From NCBI GenBank assembly GCA_041398565.1, contig JAWKUN010000003.1, positions 1,178,001 through 1,242,000 of the forward strand: a DNA stretch of 64,000 nt, written 5' to 3'. A program made the position numbers and the translations under genes. A model generated the notes under the pieces. It saw only the letters and a program-made list of their open reading frames with translations, had not been told where the DNA came from and ran no database searches. Source of the DNA: DATGPD01 sp041398565. Lineage in GTDB: Bacteria; Planctomycetota; UBA1135; UBA2386. Position 1 is the first letter of the stretch. Each line of letters opens with the position of its first letter. Positions 52,191 to 59,054 of the stretch are shown here, piece by piece.

Positions 52191-54392
52191 ATGCGACATC
52201 ACCGTGAATCCCCCGCCACTCTCTTGACGATCATGGCTCTGCTGGCCGTACTCGTGTCGACCACTTGGTACGTCGTCGCGGTTCCGTCGGCGGTGCCGAT
52301 GGACCTCGACTCCACCGTGCCGGCGGTCGCCGCCGAGCCCAGCGTGCCGGGGCTCCAGGAGGGCGAGCGCGCGACGGTCGCCGACCGGGGCGGCCACGTG
52401 CGCCTGCGGGTGACGGAGGCCGGCACGGGCCAAGGTGTGCACGATGCGGAGGTACGCGTCGCGCGTGCGACCCGGGCGCCCGACGCACCGGTCGCGCCGG
52501 TGATGCGCACCGACCGTGCCGGCGCCGTCTGGTTCGCCGAGGAGCCGGGCGACGTGATCGTCGCCGTGCGCCGGCCTGGCTTCGTGCCACAGGTGGTCGA
52601 ACGATCCGCAGGTCCGGCCGGCATCGAGGTGGCGTTGACACGCGCATGCGGCATCGAACTGACCTTCCGCGACGCTGCTGGTCGACCGGTGGTCGGGGTC
52701 CCGGTGCGCCTCCTGCCGGAGCCCATCGGCGCGACGCCCTGGGGCGGTGATTGGTATCGATGCACGTCGCCCGAGGCGGTCTCGGCTGGCGACGCCCGGC
52801 GCTTGGCGCGCGTCTTCGCGCAGGACAGCCGCGACGACCGGCGTGCGTCGCAAGCAGAAGGCGAAGCGCCGCCCCTGGCACGGCCCGACCTCACGCAGCC
52901 GACGCGGGCTGCGGTGCTGGCGTTGGCTCTGCCGCTCGACCTTCCCGGGGGCCGCGCCTGTGATCCCATGTTCCGGCTGATCGCCGACCAGGCGGACCGG
53001 ATCAGCGACGAACGCGGGGTCGTGCGCTGGGATGAACTGCCGCCCGGCGAGTACCGCTGGGGGCTCTGTGCGCCGATGCACGCCACCATCGTGCCGGCGC
53101 ACGAGAACACGTCCTTCGAGCGCGTCGAGGGCGGCGTCCTGGCCGGCCGAGATCCGGTGCCGCTGCTGTCGGGGCGGATGCAGCCTCGGCCGGGCGAGAT
53201 GCTGCGCTTCTCGATCGAGACCATCGCCGGAGCGAGGGTGCGCGGGCGCGTGCAGACCGGAACTCCGGGCGCTGCGGGCCAGGTTGCGCTCGTCCACCGC
53301 CGCTTGTTCGGCGACGGCGACGCGGCGGTCGAGTCCCATCGTGTCGAGGCAACGGTCGATCTCGGCGCCGATGGCAGCTTCGTGTTCGACAACGTCGGTC
53401 CCGGCATCCACGTCGTGCGCTCGGCGTGGTGGACCACACCGAGCGACCTGCACTACGCCGCGGTCTCGGTGGAGGTGGCGGCCGGCGACGACCGTGACGT
53501 GGGCGTTCTGCAGCCGACGGAGGGGACTTTGCTGGAGGCCAACCTGCGGCTCGTCGATCGGCGCGGCGAGGTGCTCGACCCGGTGGCGCTCTTCGGTCGG
53601 CCGATCGAGGTGTTCGTCGGCCTCGAGGTCGTGCCCGACAGCCGTCGCATCGACATGTCGTTGTCGGAGATGATCGCGTTTCCCGTTGGCCAACAGCTGC
53701 GCGTGCACGGGGTGGCCGCCGGTCGAGCCTGGCTGCGGGCGACGCGCACGGACGATGCGCGGGCGGTCGACGGCAGCTCTGCGGCGATCGTCGACGCGCC
53801 GGTACGCGAACTGCGCCTGCCGGTCAGCGAGCCCGTCGATGTTGCTCTGCGAGTGGACCGGCTGCGTGATGTCGAGGTCGAGGTGAGCCTGCCGGCCGAG
53901 GCTTCGGCGACACGCCTGGAGTTCTGGCTGCGGGCGCGCAGCACGGGCGAGATGCGTGACCTACGCACGCGGGTGCGGGGTGCTCAGGCCCGCGTCCAGC
54001 TCACGTTGCCCGAGGACGAGTACGACGTCTTCGCGCGCACTTGCACCTGCTCGGGTGGGGCTGGCGCGTTCGGCTTCGGCGCACTCACCGTCGGCTCGGG
54101 CACAGGCGAGCCCGCGCGTCTCCAGCTCGGTGCCGCCGCCGGCCTGCGCGGCCGGGTCGTGGCCAGCGATGGACGGCCGCTCGCCAACGAAGCCCTCGAG
54201 TGGCACTTCGCACGCGCGGGATCTTCGTGGATCGTGCGCGCGCGCACTGGAGCCGACGGGCGCTTCGACCTGCCAGGCCTCATTCCCGGCTCCCACCTGC
54301 GCGACGAGCGGCTCGGTCTCGGTGTCCAGGTCCCGGCGTTGGGAGCGGTGGGCGAGGTCGAGCTGATCAGCGCGCGCGGCTCGCGGAGGTAG
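52191..54392 (+). CDS. Membrane-anchored protein with carboxypeptidase-regulatory-like domains
   Basis: The 733-residue protein has an N-terminal hydrophobic segment (residues about 10-30: TLLTIMALLAVLVSTTWYVV) that probably stays as an anchor. The rest is extracellular and built from repeated beta-sandwich units with a transthyretin-like pattern: VRTDxxGxxxF-type ends such as MRTDRAGAVWFAEEPGDVIV, ATVDLGADGSFVFDNVGPGI, and the last, LRGRVVASDGRPLANEALEW with RTGADGRFDLPGLIPG. There is a Cys pair near residue 617 (TCTCSG). No catalytic motif is seen. It is likely an adhesion, scaffold or polysaccharide-binding protein. Confidence 0.7.
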   Translation: MRHHRESPATLLTIMALLAVLVSTTWYVVAVPSAVPMDLDSTVPAVAAEPSVPGLQEGERATVADRGGHVRLRVTEAGTGQGVHDAEVRVARATRAPDAPVAPVMRTDRAGAVWFAEEPGDVIVAVRRPGFVPQVVERSAGPAGIEVALTRACGIELTFRDAAGRPVVGVPVRLLPEPIGATPWGGDWYRCTSPEAVSAGDARRLARVFAQDSRDDRRASQAEGEAPPLARPDLTQPTRAAVLALALPLDLPGGRACDPMFRLIADQADRISDERGVVRWDELPPGEYRWGLCAPMHATIVPAHENTSFERVEGGVLAGRDPVPLLSGRMQPRPGEMLRFSIETIAGARVRGRVQTGTPGAAGQVALVHRRLFGDGDAAVESHRVEATVDLGADGSFVFDNVGPGIHVVRSAWWTTPSDLHYAAVSVEVAAGDDRDVGVLQPTEGTLLEANLRLVDRRGEVLDPVALFGRPIEVFVGLEVVPDSRRIDMSLSEMIAFPVGQQLRVHGVAAGRAWLRATRTDDARAVDGSSAAIVDAPVRELRLPVSEPVDVALRVDRLRDVEVEVSLPAEASATRLEFWLRARSTGEMRDLRTRVRGAQARVQLTLPEDEYDVFARTCTCSGGAGAFGFGALTVGSGTGEPARLQLGAAAGLRGRVVASDGRPLANEALEWHFARAGSSWIVRARTGADGRFDLPGLIPGSHLRDERLGLGVQVPALGAVGEVELISARGSRR

Positions 54393-54395
54393 CGC

Positions 54396-55394
54396 TCAGG
54401 ATCCGGCGGTGCACTCGACCTTCAGGCTGTTGGTGGTGCCCCAGCGCAGGCCCGTGAGCTCGAGGCCCGCCGACAGCTGGTGCACGTAGAACGAATAGTC
54501 GAGACCGAGCGGCACCGGCAGCACCGTGGTGGCGCCGCCGTTGGCATCGGTCTGGAACAGGCCCACGGGAACGGGCGTGACGAAGGTCTTGCAGCCGGTT
54601 CCGAGCAGGTCGAGCGTGTCGGGCAGCGGCGACAGGATGGTCGCGCCGAAGCCGTTGGCGGCGCCGCCGCCCATGGTCAGGGTCAGGTCGGCGCCGAGCT
54701 GGCCGGTGCGCTGCGCGCGCCCGCTCAGCGACCCGCCCTGGCCGCAGCTCGACTCGTGGCTCAGCACGCGGCAACCGGCGCGCCCGGCTGGCACGAACGC
54801 CACCTCGAGCCCTGCGCTGAAGCTGCCTGGGTCGGTGAGCGTCGAGCGTGCCTCGCCACGCAAGCGAATGGTGACGGTGAGACCGGCGCCGTCGACGGTC
54901 AGGCCCGGCACCGTGGCGCTGTTGTTCGAGCCACCGGCGGCGAAGTCGTGCGTCGCGCTGCCGACGGTGATGCTGGCCGTGGCGCTGCCGTTGAGGCCGG
55001 CGTTGCCGTTGAAGGAGATCCGCAGGTCGCCCTGCACCGGCTGCGCCGCGCTGAGGCGCAGCGCGTACGCGTGGTCGCCGAACAGCGGCAACTGCGTCGC
55101 CGTGGTGCCGGCACTGGCGAGGAACGCGCTCTGCGCGCTCCAGGTGAAGTTGACGCCGGCGTCGTCGAGCTGGGTGCCGTTGCGGAACACGGCTTCGAGC
55201 GAGGCCGACGCCACGCCCGGCACGCTGGCGCCCAGGGAGAAGGGCGACGTGAGGGTCTGGTTGGCCGCTATCGACTGCGTGGTGATCAGGGCGAACACGC
55301 CGACCCGCGAAGTGTTGGTCAGCGAGGCCTCGACGTCTTGGGCGGCGAGCGAGGCGATGAGAACGAGGGGGACGAGGGACGAGACTGGGTTCAT
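54396..55394 (-). CDS. Secreted protein of unknown function
   Basis: The 332-residue protein starts at ATG (55394), after a possible upstream TTG, with a signal peptide (MNPVSSLVPLVLIASLAAQ). The mature protein alternates beta-strand-like stretches rich in Thr, Gly and Ser, such as LTVTIRLRGEARSTLTDPGS. It has a C-terminal block GLDYSFYVHQLSAGLELTGL that follows the style of other exported proteins in this window. No catalytic residues are recognised. Its stop faces that of the neighbouring large protein, 3 bp away. Confidence 0.6.
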   Translation of the reverse strand: MNPVSSLVPLVLIASLAAQDVEASLTNTSRVGVFALITTQSIAANQTLTSPFSLGASVPGVASASLEAVFRNGTQLDDAGVNFTWSAQSAFLASAGTTATQLPLFGDHAYALRLSAAQPVQGDLRISFNGNAGLNGSATASITVGSATHDFAAGGSNNSATVPGLTVDGAGLTVTIRLRGEARSTLTDPGSFSAGLEVAFVPAGRAGCRVLSHESSCGQGGSLSGRAQRTGQLGADLTLTMGGGAANGFGATILSPLPDTLDLLGTGCKTFVTPVPVGLFQTDANGGATTVLPVPLGLDYSFYVHQLSAGLELTGLRWGTTNSLKVECTAGS

Positions 55395-55640
55395 GGGCTG
55401 CAAGTGCTGGGGATTCTCGCGTCGCGCGCGAACTCCGCCAGGCCCCTGTCTCTGCGCGGCGTGGATTCCACCAGGCCGGGCCGGTCGGTGCGGAGCGGGC
55501 GGCCCTGCCGAGCGGGGAGTCGTGCGCCTTCGGTGACGGTGGTGCGCAATCGGGGGAGCCGCAGCGGCGGCGGGTCCGACGGCGACCGATGCTGGCTCGG
55601 GTCGACGCGACCGACGAGCCGCGGACGTGGTGGCGCAAGT

Positions 55641-55913
55641 TCAGGCGCCGATGGCGTGCGCCAGCTCGATATCCTTCTCGGTGATGCCACCGGCGTCGTG
55701 GGTGGTCAACCACACGCGCAGCGTCCTGTAGCTGTTCCACCACTCCGGGTGGTGTTGCCTGGCCTCGGCCAGGAGTGCGATGCGGGTCATCTCGCTGAAC
55801 GCCGCGGCGAAGTCGGCGAACACCAGCTCGCGGAAGAGCTTGTCGGTCCGTAGCGACCAGTGAGGCAGCGTGCGCAGGGCGGCGTCGAGCTCGGAGGGAG
55901 CGAGGAGCTTCAT
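55641..55913 (-). CDS. Pterin-4a-carbinolamine dehydratase
   Basis: The 90-residue protein contains the family motif EARQHHPEWWNSYRTLRVWL followed by THDAGGITEKD. The His pair and the C-terminal T-H-x-x-G-G-I-T pattern define PhhB/PCD proteins. They dehydrate 4a-hydroxytetrahydrobiopterin, recycling the cofactor of aromatic amino acid hydroxylases, and in bacteria also occur without such hydroxylases. It overlaps the alkyltransferase-like gene by 4 bp (ATGA). Length is normal. Confidence 0.93.
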   Translation of the reverse strand: MKLLAPSELDAALRTLPHWSLRTDKLFRELVFADFAAAFSEMTRIALLAEARQHHPEWWNSYRTLRVWLTTHDAGGITEKDIELAHAIGA

Positions 55914-56287
55914 GGCGGCATCGTCCTATTCGACGGGCAGCCAACGCGAAACCGGCGACGCGCGAAGTCCATGACTCTGCCGGCGTCGTCGACGTCGACA
56001 CCGTCGCGCCGCAGGAGCGCGATCTGTCGGGTGCTCGGGCGGCCATCGGCGCGCGCGCTCACCCGACCCTGCGCGTTGACCACCCGATGCCACGCCACGC
56101 CGTCCGGACACTGGCTCATCGCGTTGCCGACGTGCCGCGCCACGCCGCGCCGCCCCAACACCGCGGCCACGTCACCGTAGGTGGTGACCCGCCCGCGCGG
56201 CACCTTCCTCACTACCGCGAACACCCGGGCGTGGAAGCCGGGCCCGACCACGCGCTGCGGACCATGGCGTCGGGGATCGTATGGCAT
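55910..56287 (-). CDS. MGMT-family alkyltransferase-like (ATL) protein lacking the active Cys
   Basis: The 125-residue protein has the MGMT DNA-binding domain: FHARVFAVVRKVPRGRVTTY followed by GDVAAVLGRRG, and ARHVGNAMSQCP. At the position of the alkyl-acceptor motif P-C-H-R-V it has AWHRVVNAQG, so the Cys is replaced by Trp. This defines ATL proteins, which bind O6-alkylguanine and hand it to nucleotide excision repair rather than repairing it directly. The Arg finger is present in the recognition helix. The ATG at 56287 is used, because the upstream frame lies in an inverted repeat. It overlaps the pterin dehydratase gene by 4 bp. Confidence 0.88.
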   Translation of the reverse strand: MPYDPRRHGPQRVVGPGFHARVFAVVRKVPRGRVTTYGDVAAVLGRRGVARHVGNAMSQCPDGVAWHRVVNAQGRVSARADGRPSTRQIALLRRDGVDVDDAGRVMDFARRRFRVGCPSNRTMPP

Positions 56288-56290
56288 GGG

Positions 56291-56380
56291 TAACAGGGTG
56301 GAGTCAGGCACCAACTTGCGGTTTCGCTGCGGGAAAGCCCGGAGAGAAAGCGAAGTTTGGTGTCTGACTCCACTCTGTTA
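56291..56380. repeat. 90-bp inverted repeat, REP/MITE-like
   Basis: The two ends read TAACAGGGTGGAGTCAGGCA and, on the other strand, TAACAGAGTGGAGTCAGACA, pairing over about 30 bases around a 25-base centre. The TGGAGTCAG-CACCAA core resembles palindromes found beside REP-associated transposases in other genomes. It occupies the gap between the ATL gene and tRNA-Ser(UGA). No transposase is present. It may act as a hairpin at the end or start of transcripts. Confidence 0.65.
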
Positions 56381-56393
56381 CTTGAGGAAGGGG

Positions 56394-56483
56394 TGGCGGT
56401 GGGAGGGGGATTCGAACCCCCGATCGACTTGCGCCGACTCCGGTTTTCAAGACCGGTGCAATCAGCCGCTCTGCCATCCCACC
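56394..56483 (-). tRNA. tRNA-Ser (UGA)
   Basis: Minus-strand 90-base type II tRNA with encoded CCA. Acceptor stem GGTGGGA/TCCCACC, anticodon stem CCGGT/ACCGG with loop CTTGAAA (anticodon TGA), long variable arm and GGTTCGAATCC T-loop. Reads UCA and related UCN codons. A second serine isoacceptor in this window is at 47.7 kb. Confidence 0.95.
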
Positions 56484-56507
56484 GCCGTGAAGACGTTCAG
56501 GCCACGG

Positions 56508-56939
56508 TCAGCCCACCTGGTCGAGTACCTTGCGCTTGACGAAGATCGGTGCGTGCGTCTGCACTGCCAGGCAGATGGCGTCGGACGGCCGGCAATCCAC
56601 CTCGCGGTCCTGACCGACCTCGTCCTTGGTCGGGGCCCCGCCCGGGGCCAGCACCAGGTTGGCGTAGAACGTGTGCTCGCGCAGGTCGTTCACCACCACC
56701 CGCGCCAGACGCCAGTCGACCTTCTGCAGCACGCGACCGAGAAGGTCGTGGGTGAGCGGGCGCATCGACTGGTAGCCGAGCACCTTGCGGTTGATCTCGG
56801 CGGCCTCGTTGAAGCCGATGACGATGGAGAAGCTGCGCTCGCCGTTGCGTTGGCGCAGGAGCAGGATCTGCTGGTCGCCCTTCTCCTGGATCACGACGCG
56901 GGCCAGCTCGACTTCGATCAGATCCTCGGGGTCTTCCAT
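56508..56939 (-). CDS. Bifunctional nuclease domain protein (DUF151)
   Basis: The 143-residue protein is the DUF151/BFN domain: IQEKGDQQILLLRQRNGERS, FSIVIGFNEAAEINRKV, and the DCRPSDAICLAVQTHAPIFV block with the conserved Asp/Ser residues. Proteins of this family were described as bifunctional nucleases in plants and occur widely in bacteria. The C-terminal UVR motif found in some longer members is missing here. The start ATG follows a short spacer from the divergent asparaginase gene. Cellular role is uncertain. Confidence 0.88.
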   Translation of the reverse strand: MEDPEDLIEVELARVVIQEKGDQQILLLRQRNGERSFSIVIGFNEAAEINRKVLGYQSMRPLTHDLLGRVLQKVDWRLARVVVNDLREHTFYANLVLAPGGAPTKDEVGQDREVDCRPSDAICLAVQTHAPIFVKRKVLDQVG

Positions 56940-57005
56940 CGCGATCCAAGAACGCCGCTCGCTGGCTGCGCGAGGGTAGGCGAAAGGGTAGCTTCGCGTC
57001 GTCCG

Positions 57006-58115
57006 ATGACAACACCTGGCGCCCGCGACGATGTCCCGTCAGTTCCGAGCCCGAAGGGCTCGCGATCGGTGACCGGTCCTGGCGACGCAGGCGCGGCAAG
57101 GATCTCGGCAGGGCCGGCGCGGCTCAGCGTGGCGACTCGCGGCGGCGTCGTCGAGTCGGAGCACCTCGGGCATGCCGTGGTGGTGCGCGGCGGTGAGGTC
57201 GTGGCTGCGTGGGGCGACCCCGACACCGAGGTGTGGTGCCGTTCGGCGGTGAAGCCGTTGCAGGCGCTGCCGCTCTTCGACCGGGGCGTCGTCGACCGCC
57301 TCGGTCTCGCGGACGAGGAACTCGCCTTGATCAGCGCCTCGCACCAGGGCACACCGATGCACGTCGAGGTGGTGGACCGCATCCTGCACAAGGCAGGGCT
57401 CGGGCGCGACGCGCTCGCCTGTGGGCCGCACAGTCCGTTCGACCGCCGCGCTGGGCTGGACATCGCCCGCGCCGGCGGCAAGCCCGAACGCATCCACAAC
57501 AACTGCTCCGGCAAGCACGCCGGCTTCCTGCTGCTGGCGCAAGCGTGCGGCACGCCGCTCGACGAGTACCTGATCCCCGAGTCGGCCACGCAAACCGCGG
57601 TGCGCGCTGCCGTCGCCGAGATGATGCAACTGGCGCCGTCGCAGCTCGGCGTGGCGGTCGACGGCTGCGGCGCGCCGACCCTGCGCGCGCCGCTGTCGGC
57701 GTTGGCGCGCGCCTTCTGGCGGTTGACCAACCCGCAGCAGCTGCCGGCCGCGCGCCGAGCCGCTTGTGGGCGACTGCTGCAGGCGGTCAGTGCCGCGCCC
57801 TACCACCTGGCTGGCCGCGGCCGTCTGTGTAGCGCGCTGATCGAGTCGGCACCGGGTCGGGTCTACCCGAAGAACGGTGCCGAGGGCGTGTACGCGGTCG
57901 GCGTCGCCGGCCTCGATCTGGGGGTGGCGATCAAGGTGAGCGACGGCGCCGAGCGCGCCTACGTTCCCGTGGTCGTGGCGCTCTTGCGTCGTCTCGGGCT
58001 CTGGCGCGAGGTGCCGCCGGCGCTCGCCGACTTCGCACGCCTGCCCCTGCGCAACACGCGCGACGAGCTCGTCGGCCACGTCGAGTGCGTGATCGAAGGA
58101 GGAGCGAGCGCGTGA
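57006..58115 (+). CDS. L-asparaginase (thermolabile, AnsII/Rhizobium-type)
   Basis: The 369-residue protein contains the family blocks SVATRGGVVESEHLGHAVVV, WCRSAVKPLQALPLFD with the catalytic Ser-x-x-Lys, and LISASHQGTPMHVEVVDRIL. The region ERIHNNCSGKHAGFLLLA is characteristic of this serine-type asparaginase family. The enzyme hydrolyses asparagine to aspartate and ammonia. The ATG at 57006 gives about 20 extra residues compared with a GTG start at 57069; the latter lies just after a degenerate copy of the hairpin repeat. It overlaps nnrD by 4 bp (GTGA). Confidence 0.88.
   Translation: MTTPGARDDVPSVPSPKGSRSVTGPGDAGAARISAGPARLSVATRGGVVESEHLGHAVVVRGGEVVAAWGDPDTEVWCRSAVKPLQALPLFDRGVVDRLGLADEELALISASHQGTPMHVEVVDRILHKAGLGRDALACGPHSPFDRRAGLDIARAGGKPERIHNNCSGKHAGFLLLAQACGTPLDEYLIPESATQTAVRAAVAEMMQLAPSQLGVAVDGCGAPTLRAPLSALARAFWRLTNPQQLPAARRAACGRLLQAVSAAPYHLAGRGRLCSALIESAPGRVYPKNGAEGVYAVGVAGLDLGVAIKVSDGAERAYVPVVVALLRRLGLWREVPPALADFARLPLRNTRDELVGHVECVIEGGASA
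57047..57076 (+). repeat. Degenerate copy of the three-hairpin element
   Basis: GAGCCC-GAA-GGGCTC is a perfect stem at 57047-57061 and matches hairpin A of the aldolase element. It is followed by GCGATCGG-TG-ACCGGTCC, a decayed hairpin B. It lies inside the 5' end of the asparaginase gene, or just before it if the start is at 57069. No tail or linker is left. Confidence 0.4.
58096..58102 (+). promoter_or_regulatory. Strong ribosome binding site for nnrD
   Basis: AAGGAGG sits 9 bases before the GTG start at 58112, within the last codons of the asparaginase gene. It decides the start against an upstream ATG at 58085. Confidence 0.6.
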
Positions 58116-58942
58116 CCGAGACGGTCGGCCTGCGGGGCGCGCGCGCGCCGGCCTCGCTGCCCGCGCGACCCCGCGAGGCGCACAAGGGCACTTTCGGCAC
58201 GGTGGGCATCGTCGCCGGCAGCGAGGGCATGCTCGGCGCCGCGATCCTGTGCGCGCGTGGCGCCCTACGCGGCGGCGCTGGTCTGGTGCGCGCCTTCCTG
58301 CCGCGGGCGTTGCGCGCGCCCTTCACGGTGGCCGTGCCGGCCGCGACCACCGCCTTGCGCGGCAAGGCGGCACCAGCCGGTTGCGACGTGCTGGTGGTGG
58401 GGCCGGGGCTCGGCACGGGCGCTGCCACCCGCGATCTGGTCCGTCGCCTGGTGACGCAGGCGCCCACTCCGTTGGTGCTCGACGCCGACGCACTCAACGT
58501 TCTGGCTCCGTGCACGGCGCTGCTGCGCACGACGCGGCCGGCGGTCTTGACGCCGCACCCGGGCGAGGCGGGCCGTCTGCTCGGGTGGCCGACAGCGCAG
58601 GTGCAGGCCGACCGACGGGCGGCGGTGCTGGCCTTGGCGCGGCGCACCGGGCAGGTCGTGGTGCTCAAGGGCGCGGGCACGCTGGTCACCGATGGGCGGC
58701 GTCTCTACCGCAACACCACCGGCAACCCGGGGCTCGCCACCGGCGGCAGCGGCGACGTCCTCGCTGGCGTCCTCGGCGCGTTGCGCGCGCAGGGCATGGA
58801 CGCGTTCGCCGCCGCCTGCCTGGCGGTCCGGGTGCACGGGCAGGCAGGCGACCTCGTGGCCCGGCGGTTGTCGCGCGCCGGGCTGGTGGCCGACGACTTG
58901 CCCATGGCGGTGGCCGAGGTGCTGCGGCGCTACGAACGCTGA
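58112..58942 (+). CDS. nnrD: ADP/ATP-dependent NAD(P)H-hydrate dehydratase
   Basis: The 276-residue protein is the C-terminal (CARKD) half of YjeF/NnrD: GTFGTVGIVAGSEGMLGAAI, LVVGPGLGTG, LDADALNVLAP, and LTPHPGEAGRLLG, then TGNPGLATGGSGDVLAGVLG. It repairs the hydrated, damaged forms of NADH and NADPH. The N-terminal epimerase domain usually fused in YjeF is not part of this gene. It starts at GTG behind a strong Shine-Dalgarno, overlapping the asparaginase stop. Function well supported. Confidence 0.93.
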   Translation: MTETVGLRGARAPASLPARPREAHKGTFGTVGIVAGSEGMLGAAILCARGALRGGAGLVRAFLPRALRAPFTVAVPAATTALRGKAAPAGCDVLVVGPGLGTGAATRDLVRRLVTQAPTPLVLDADALNVLAPCTALLRTTRPAVLTPHPGEAGRLLGWPTAQVQADRRAAVLALARRTGQVVVLKGAGTLVTDGRRLYRNTTGNPGLATGGSGDVLAGVLGALRAQGMDAFAAACLAVRVHGQAGDLVARRLSRAGLVADDLPMAVAEVLRRYER

Positions 58943-59054
58943 GACGGTCGAAACGCCGAGGCCGCCGGGCGCTGCTCCCACGTGCCGCGATCGGCGACAA
59001 TGCTCGGCCGTGCCTGAACCCGCAGCCGCCGCCCGTCGTTGCTCTGCCTCCGCC

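Noticed and set aside
47774..52192. A very long open frame on the minus strand
   Set aside because: It runs opposite the MBOAT and SGNH genes, which have intact family motifs; long antisense frames are expected in DNA with this GC content.
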